NCBI GenBank assembly: GCA_029959085.1
Contig: JARWIR010000005.1
Span: 7,194,501 to 7,258,500 of the forward strand
Source of the DNA: Nemophila menziesii
Taxonomy: Eukaryota > Streptophyta > Magnoliopsida > Boraginales > Hydrophyllaceae
Length of the DNA stretch: 64,000 bases
Direction of reading: 5' to 3'
The translations under genes were made by a program, and so were the position numbers. Position 1 is the first letter of the stretch. Every line of letters starts with the position of its first letter. Below, in pieces: positions 57,464 to 64,000 of this stretch. The notes under the pieces were generated by a model. It ran no database searches. It saw only the letters and a program-made list of their open reading frames with translations, and was not told the DNA's origin.

Positions 57464-60109
57464 TCCCCCCTCAAGCTGAACTCTCTTGAGAAGAGGAAGC
57501 TTGGAGATAAGAGAAGAAAAAAGAGTTGCAGACAAGCTTTTGGTGAATGTATCAGCTAACTGTGAAGAAGAAGAAACATGAGTCAACTGAAGAAGCTTGG
57601 CCTGCACTTGTTTACGAACAAAATGAAAATCGACATCAATATGTCTTGTACGAGTATGGAAAACTGGATTTGATGCCAACGCAATAGCTAACAAATTATC
57701 ACAAGCAATAGACAGAGTAACAACTGGAATATGCAAGCTTTTCAACAAAAACGTGAGCCATTTTAATTCAGCTGCTACATAAGCCATGGCACAATACTCT
57801 GCCTCAGTAGAGGAACGAGAAACTGTGGTTTGTCTTTTCGATCCCCGAGAGATTAGATTATTACCCAGAAACATACAATATACAGTTGTTGATCTTCGAT
57901 CTCGAGAGTTACTAGCCCAGTCTAAATCTGAGAAAGATCTCAAAGAAAGTGAAGAAGATGGAGTAAAACACAAACCGTAAGACAGGGTACCTTTATCATA
58001 TCGAAGTAAGCGTTTAAGCATTTCATAATCCAAATTTGTGGGATGAAGCATTGACTGACAAATCTGGTTAACTGTAAATGCTAAATCTGGGTGTGTAATA
58101 GTTAAATACTACAATTCTCCAGTGATACTTTGAAAATGAAAAGGATTTTCATAAGGTAGCAAATCATGATCTGAACGCACCATATATTTACTTGGTGTAG
58201 GAGTAGAAGCAGGTTTACAATCACTGAGGCCTGCTTTTTGAAGTATAGAAGCAGCATAAGAAGCTTGATTAACACATATAGTTGAATAATTACGTGTAAT
58301 TTCAAGCCCCAAAAAATAAGAAAGAGAACCAAGATCTTTCATCATTAATCTTGACTTAAGCGCTTCTAAAATAGTTGAGACAAGTGTATAATCAACACTT
58401 GTAACAAGAATATCATCAACATATATAAGTATGATAGTAACCCTTTATGAATATTGAAGAATCAGCAGAACTCGCACTAAACCCTTGTGACACAAGAAAC
58501 GAAGCAAGGAGTTGATACCAAGCACGAGGTGCTTGCTTTAGGCCATACAATTATCTATTTAATTTGCAAACAAAAGTAGGATTAGCTGAATCAACAAACA
58601 CCAAAGGCTGAGTCGTATACACTTTTTTCATTAAGAGAACCATGAAGAAACACATTTGATACATCCAGAGGCTTAATATCCGAATCAAATGTAGCAGCTA
58701 AAGAAATAATAATCCTTATTGTTTGATTCTTCACTACAAGGCTAAATGTCTCTGTGTAATCAAGACCATAAGCCTATAAATATCCACGAGCAACAAGATG
58801 CGCCTTATAACGCGCAATGGAGCCATCTACAACTCGCTTGATTTTATACACCCATTTGCAAGTGATGGGAGTTCTCCCACATGGTGGTGGAACTAAAGTC
58901 CAAGTATTTTGATCAATAAGAGCATTAAACTCTTCACGCATTGCAGATTGCCAACAAGGAGACATAGAAGCTTCCTTGAAAGTGGAAGGTTCAATAACTG
59001 AGGGAGAGAGAACAAGACTTTGACACTTGTAGGAAGGTTTTAAAGAACCAGTTTTACCTCTTCTAATCATATGATGACTAGGAGGTGGTACATTAGATGA
59101 AGAAGAAGGTAAAGACTGAGACTGAGGTGCTAATGTAGTAGATTGAGGTGAAATCAAGGAGGTGAAAGGTTGAAATAAAGCAAATGGATTGATAGTGGGA
59201 TTAAACAAATCAACAAACTCAGTTGGACTTGAGTCAAGACATGAAGAAGAAGAAGGTGACTAAGACTAAAAAGGAAAAGAAAATATATCAAAAATCACAT
59301 GGAGAGAAATGAATACACGTTTTGAGGAGAGGGAAAGACATTTATAGACTTTAGAGAAATTGCAGTAACCAATAAAGAAACAGACTTTAGACTTAGCAGA
59401 CAATTTATCTTGAGAGTATGGCTTTAACCATGGATAGAAAATACAACCAAAGGTGAATGGTTATATAAAACCTGAAAAGGACGTGTATTTGACAATAGAG
59501 GAGTAGGTAAAATACTGATAAGATAAACAGCAGCTGCAAAAGCCTCAAGCCAATAAGAAGAAGGCATAGAACTATGATGAAGAAGTAATCTAGTGGTTTC
59601 AAGAAGGTGCCTATGTTTCCTTTCATAGCCTCCATTTTGCTCAGGATTGTGAGGACATGAAGTCTGATGAATTATCCCATGAGATTGCAAGAAAAGATTA
59701 AAATATGCACCAATAAACTCTCATCCATTATCTGAGCGCAAACCCTTTATACAAGTATTAAATTGAGTTTTTATCATAAGGTAAAATGATTGAAACACAC
59801 TGAAAACTTTAGACTTAGCTTTAAGAGGATATATCCAAGAAAAATGACTAAAATAATCTACAAAAAGAACATAATATTTGTATTGAGAACAAGAATCAAC
59901 CGGGAATGGACCCCACACATCTGAGTGAATCAAAGTAAAAGGGAAACTGACTCCTAGTTACAGACAAAGGAAAAGATAATTTGTGAGATTTTGACACAGC
60001 ACAAGCAGTACAATGAACTCCAAAATTAGGGGTGGAAATCGGAAGGAACGGATCAGAAAAAGGGTCTTTCGGAAAAATCCTATTTTTTTCGGAATAGATT
60101 TTTTCTGTT

Positions 60110-60290
60110 CCAATTCCTATCCAATTTTTCAGAACTGGGAAAAATAATTCCTAATTCGGAATTTCGGAATTTGCCGGAAATTCGGAAATTTCGGCACGGA
60201 AATTTCGGAAATTTTTGTTCGGAAATTTCGGAATTTTGGGTTCGGAATTTCGGAACTTTTGTTTCGGAAATTGCAGGACTAATGGTTGAA
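60110..60290. repeat. Subterminal TTCGGAAATTTCGG repeats of the hAT element
   Basis: Roughly ten overlapping variants of TCGGAATTTCGG/TTCGGAAATTTC occur here, and a mirror cluster at 62640-62880. Such subterminal repeats are typical hAT transposase-binding sites. Confidence 0.7.
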
Positions 60291-61557
60291 AATCGGTGCA
60301 ATAGTTTATCACTTACATGAAGATAGTTAAAAACAAAACTTATAAAAAAAATCATGTAACAGTAGTTAAAAAGCTTAACTTATAAACTTCATAAACAATA
60401 ACAGAAATAACATCAGTAACAAAAGGTAAAAGAACTGTAATAGGAGTAACATAAGTTTTTTTTTTTCGTTAGGAGTAACATAAGTAACAAAAGGTAAAAA
60501 AATAATGACTGTGAATTACTTTTCAAATTACTTTTTAAATTACATAAAAAACATATATTAGGCTTCGTGGGAAGGTAATGTAAAATGTGAAGAAATGGGA
60601 TAGCCTTATCTTTTAGGTTTTATCAGGTTTATTGTTTTTCTTTATTTTCCCGATACAAAAAAAATGTATCATTGTGTTTCACTTTTTCAACGTTTCGATT
60701 TTCTTTTCTTCTTTTGTTATGAAAATTTTCAACATTTCTGATTGTATATTTTTTTTCTTATATTAATATTTATTAGAGATTATTACTTAAAGAGTCTTGA
60801 ACACACTACCCCAAGACCCAACAAGACTAGGTGGATTTACTCTTCTTACTAAAGGCAGTATAAAAAATTAACACTATAAACCAAAATCTCATTTACAATA
60901 TTACCCCCTTTTGTTTTATTATCCCTATATATATTAATTTATATCAGATATTTATTATTAATTCTCTCACAAAACTCTGAACCCTCCTCCTCTCTCTCTA
61001 TTTCTGTCGAACATCTCGTTTTCTTAATCTGCCAAATCTGAACAGCGCCGCCGTGTTGACCAGCGCCGCCAAATCTGAACAGAGACCAGCGCCGCCGTGT
61101 TGATTCCAGTGCAGATTCTGTTCGTGAAGACCAGCTCCGCCGTCATTTAATGCCAGATCTCCGTTAGTTGATGCTCCAAGTCCATGGCAGCGTGGTGGTG
61201 GGTCGAGGCGGTGGTGCAAGGCGGTGTAGCGGGGTGGTGGTGCACCTCACCGTCGAAGAGCTGTCAATCGCAGTGAAGAATCTGTCGAAGCCATCTCCGA
61301 TCTCCATTCGTGAAGCTATTCTCCGTTCGTGAAGCGCTTGTAACTTGTTCGATGAAATGTCCAGGTGACTGACTCAGCTTGTGTTTTCATTATTGAGTAG
61401 AGGTGATTCATTTGCGGTTCTCTAGATGGAAGACTCGATTGAAAGACCCAATTAATCCACATTGTGCAAATTTAGATCAGAAAGAAGAAAGTTATGAGTT
61501 TAAAATGTGATTAAAAGATAAAACGAGGACTTGTAATTGCATTTGCATTTCCAATAC

Positions 61558-61685
61558 CTGAACATTTACAACAAGAATAGGTGGTAATTTTCCACAAGAA
61601 TTAACAGCTGGAAGTTCAATAAATCGAGCTACGTGTTGAATTTTCTTTGGAGATAAAAATACATCAACTCCAAATGGATAATATG
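61558..61685 (-). pseudogene. Captured exon of an EDR2-like (DUF1336) gene
   Basis: The minus-strand segment is bounded by an acceptor (AATGCAG) and a donor (CAG then GTATTG). It is 128 nt long and reads YPFGVDVFLSPKKIQHVARF then IELPAVNSCGKLPPILVVNV, which I recognise as part of the C-terminal domain of ENHANCED DISEASE RESISTANCE 2-like lipid-binding proteins. Both splice sites and the frame are intact. The open frame extends into flanking captured intron on both sides (61755-61492). No other exon was identified with certainty. Confidence 0.6.
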
Positions 61686-62089
61686 CTGCATTATGAAAAA
61701 GGAGATAAGTTAATAATACACATTTTTGGTCAAATGTTTCATGATAATCTGACATTCTTTTTCTATCATAACTTTAGCGCTCTTCATCTTATTTTCTAAA
61801 AAACAAATTTTGAGTATGTTCAAAGATTCAGCTTTAACTGAATATTATGCCAGAGTTGAAGAGTTGCTGTTTCATGGGTTAGTTGTATAAAAAGAGTTGT
61901 TGACTATTGTGAACTTTGATTATTGTACAACTTTTGTTGAATTTAGTTGTGTAATTCTTTTTTTAATTGAGCATACACCAAAATAGCTTTTGTTGAATTT
62001 AGTTGTGTATTTTTTTAAAATTATAATGTAATAACTTAATTTTTGTATGTAAAGTAGATTTTTGTATTAAACTTAATAAATTTTGTCTA

Positions 62090-62362
62090 AATGCTCAGTA
62101 CTTTTACTGATTATACGAGAAATGCTCAACACTTTTATTGATTAAACGAGCATGCTCAGCACTTTTATTGATTAGACGAGCATGATCAGTATATTTACTC
62201 AATAAAAAAATTCGAATAATCAGAATTTTTTTTTGATACTCAGTACTTTTTTCACGCTCAGTACTTTATGCTCAGTACTTTTCCATGCTCAGTACTTTAT
62301 GCTCAGTAATTTTCCATGCTCAGTACTTTAGGCTCGGTACTTTTTCCAGACTCAGTACTTTT
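62090..62362. repeat. GCTCAGTACTTT repeat array inside the hAT element
   Basis: About twelve variants of ATGCTCAGTACTTTT are present. The first are spaced about 35-40 bases apart with TTGATTA-ACGAGC spacers, the later ones about 15-20 bases apart. A GGCGGTGGCCGGCGGTGG tract follows at 62363-62395. Confidence 0.75.
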
Positions 62363-63448
62363 CCGGCGGTGGCCGGCGGTGGTCGGTGGCCGGAGGTCGG
62401 AGCTGGAATTTATTAATAGTTAATGAAGGAGGAGAGAGACTAATGGTAATGGAGGAGAGAGAAGAATCTATTTTTTTTGTCTTATATACACTATAAGGGT
62501 AGTAAAGGTATTTGTCAATTTTGAGGCCTCTAAGTAGAACAGAGAATCCACTTGGTTCCTATATGGCACTAAGATGGTCCCCAAGACCCCTTGGGTAATT
62601 CACCCTATTTATTATTTATTTAATATAGGAAATGTAAAATCGGAAATACAATTCGAAAATAAAAATTGGAAATAAAAGTCGGAAATATATTTCGGAAATA
62701 AAATCGGATCGGAAAATCCGGAAATTTCGGAAATTTGTATGTAGTTCCAATTCCGATCCTATTTTTTCGGAAAAATCGGAAATCGGAATTTCAGAATTTC
62801 AGAACCGTAAAAAGTTGTTCCGAAATCGGAATTTTCGGATCGGAAAAGTCGGAAATCGGAAATTTCGGATCCGATTTCCACCCCTATCCAAAATAGTCTA
62901 GCTTAGTGTTTACAATAGAAGATAAAGGGTGAGATGCATTTGAAGATGGATGAACCAATCTGAAATGCCAAAGCTTAGTTGAGGAGACTTGAGATTTGGA
63001 AGATAAACACAACAACCTAGGAGATGAAGAGGGTGAAGAAGGCACAGACTGACCACCAAAAGATATTGGGTAAAGACCTTCTCTACAAGGGCCCTGAAAA
63101 ACAAGATGATGAGACTAATTATCGAATATAGACACAGAACTAGCAGTAAAAACAATAGAATAGGAGTTATCAGCTGTAAATTTAGAAATGGACAAAATAT
63201 TTGAAGTAATAGAAGGGACATGAAGTATTGAGTTAAGCTGGAAAGGTGTTTGAGAGGAGGCAAACTTACTATGCCCTATGTTATAAATTTCCAATGCATT
63301 ACCATTTCCAACAGAGACAGAATTACCACCGTGATAAGGATTAGAACTTTGTAACATATTAACATCAGTAGTCACATGACTTTTAGCATCTGAATCTAAG
63401 AACCACATTTCAGGATCATAAGAAGAAGATGAGTTGCTATTTGACACC

Positions 63449-64000
63449 TGATGTCTCCCTAATTGTTCTTATTTTCGACCCTTAGGAAACATCATTTTTG
63501 GTGTTTATTTAATTAATTTGATAGACTTTTGGACTAAATATGCAATAATCCGGAATTCCCTTTTTATTTCTAGCATTTTTAAATTATTAAGCTTTTGCGC
63601 GTAATATTGGTATTTTTAGTGAAAATTTTACAGGTTTTAGATGTTATATAGGAGAGGAATCCAAGGAGAAAGTCAAAGATCACGAGATAGAGTCAAGACT
63701 TGAAGATAAATCCTGAAGATATTATTTTTAGAGCTGAAAATCCATTTTCCAGGCCATAGATTGCTGATTTCGAGGTGCTTAAGCGATGATTTAGCCGCTG
63801 ACCTTTGAAGAGAAAACATTCCTTATCGAGTTACGGAACTTTAGCAACTGGAATGAGGTCAATCGGAGTCATAACGCATCGGGAAAAGCCGTTTTAGTGA
63901 AGGCATATCAGCAGTTACGGGATTTTGGGCTAAGTTAGTGGACTTAGGCCTTTTATATATTTCATTTAATTAAAAGCCTAGGTCCAAGTCCGAATTTGCA
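63449..64000. mobile_element. Possible LTR of another retrotransposon at the right edge
   Basis: Copia element 5 is cut at 63448 by sequence beginning TGATGTCTCCCTAATTG. From there on no copia gag is found. The TG start and abrupt junction, with no coding potential over 550 bases, fit an LTR whose end lies beyond the window. The class is not proven. Confidence 0.35.

Larger units (their letters stand above)
60027..62886. mobile_element. Non-autonomous hAT element, 2.86 kb, carrying gene fragments
   Basis: Terminal inverted repeats TAGGGGTGGAAATCGG / CCGATTTCCACCCCTA and an 8-bp target duplication TCCAAAAT (60019-60026 and 62887-62894) define it exactly. The ends are packed with TTCGGAAATTTCGG-type repeats. 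The interior holds a GC-rich, CGCCGCC-rich stretch (60990-61360), an exon-like EDR2 fragment (61558-61685) and a GCTCAGTACTTT array. No transposase was seen. The same terminal class (AGGGGTG) occurs on the 700-bp element at 44694. Confidence 0.9.
57466..63447 (-). pseudogene. Pol remains of copia element 5
   Basis: RNase H lies at 58051-57461 (SDLDWASNSRDRRSTTVYC, ACDNLLAIALASNPVFH). Reverse transcriptase parts lie at 58880-58100 (NTWTLVPPPCGRTPITCKWV, DLGSLSYFLGLEITRN). A Ser/Pro linker lies at 59208-58900. Integrase lies at 59933-59405 (HSDVWGPFP, GLRSDNG, CPHNPEQNGGYERKHRHL). The His/Cys region is interrupted by the hAT element. Protease lies at 63447-63115 (MWFLDSDAKSHVT, with the usual DSGA changed). 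In-frame stops occur in each part. Confidence 0.85.
57232..63448 (-). mobile_element. Ty1/copia element 5, split by a hAT element
   Basis: The 3' LTR is at 57232-57463 (TG...CA when read on the minus strand), preceded on that strand by a purine tract GAGGGGGGA. Moving right, RNase H, reverse transcriptase, integrase, GAG-pre-integrase and protease appear in reverse, as expected for the minus strand. A 2.86 kb hAT element lies between integrase and the rest. Gag and the 5' LTR are absent: the element stops at 63448 against another LTR-like sequence. Confidence 0.85.

Noticed and set aside
60998..61219. 73-codon minus-strand frame in the hAT interior
   Set aside because: Composition-driven CGCCGCC repeats; no recognisable product.

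Overview
This is a nuclear plant window, most likely from a eudicot. The sequence is AT-rich, genes are split by GT-AG introns, and there are Ty1/copia and LINE retroelements, tRNA-derived SINEs and hAT, Stowaway and CACTA-type DNA elements. No bacterial, organellar or viral gene was seen. The species was not identified. All calls come from reading the sequence; no database search was possible.

Intact-looking host genes: a long minus-strand ORF running off the left edge (1-1508, DUF4283 plus CCHC zinc knuckle); a DUF642 cell-wall protein (1950-3485); an F-box gene (9892-11267); a beta-expansin (18923-20090); and four small minus-strand genes with a heavy-metal-associated (HMA) domain (4056-4824, 14425-15147, 31469-31919, 53828-54243).

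The main theme is repeated duplication of one cassette: DUF642 gene, then a convergent HMA gene, then the first two coding exons of a sulfite oxidase gene. Copy A (1950-5666) is the most complete. Copy B (12181-15943) has a truncated, frameshifted DUF642, an open HMA gene and the same sulfite oxidase fragment. Copy C (38630-50070) is broken by a copia element in the first DUF642 intron, a hAT element in the second, and another copia element in the HMA intron. Copy D (23640-28035) is an HMA scrap with a copia element at the same intron position. Copies E and F lie inside two 6.7-7 kb paralogous blocks (28035-35046 and 50570-57230). Both still encode short open HMA proteins.

The rest is mostly nested mobile DNA. 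A 1.65 kb poly(A) retroposon sits between 15-bp target duplications, with a SINE in its tail. LINE relics lie at 6.4-7.2, 34.0-38.3 and 56.3-57.0 kb. Copia elements start at 23.8, 35.0, 38.8, 46.9 and 57.2 kb. The last is split by a 2.86 kb hAT element that carries an apparent exon of an EDR2-like (DUF1336) gene. Three copies of a 91-bp tandem array, numerous MITEs and four SINEs fill much of the remaining space. In several cases the paralogous copy preserves the empty site, so the order of insertions can be read from the window itself.
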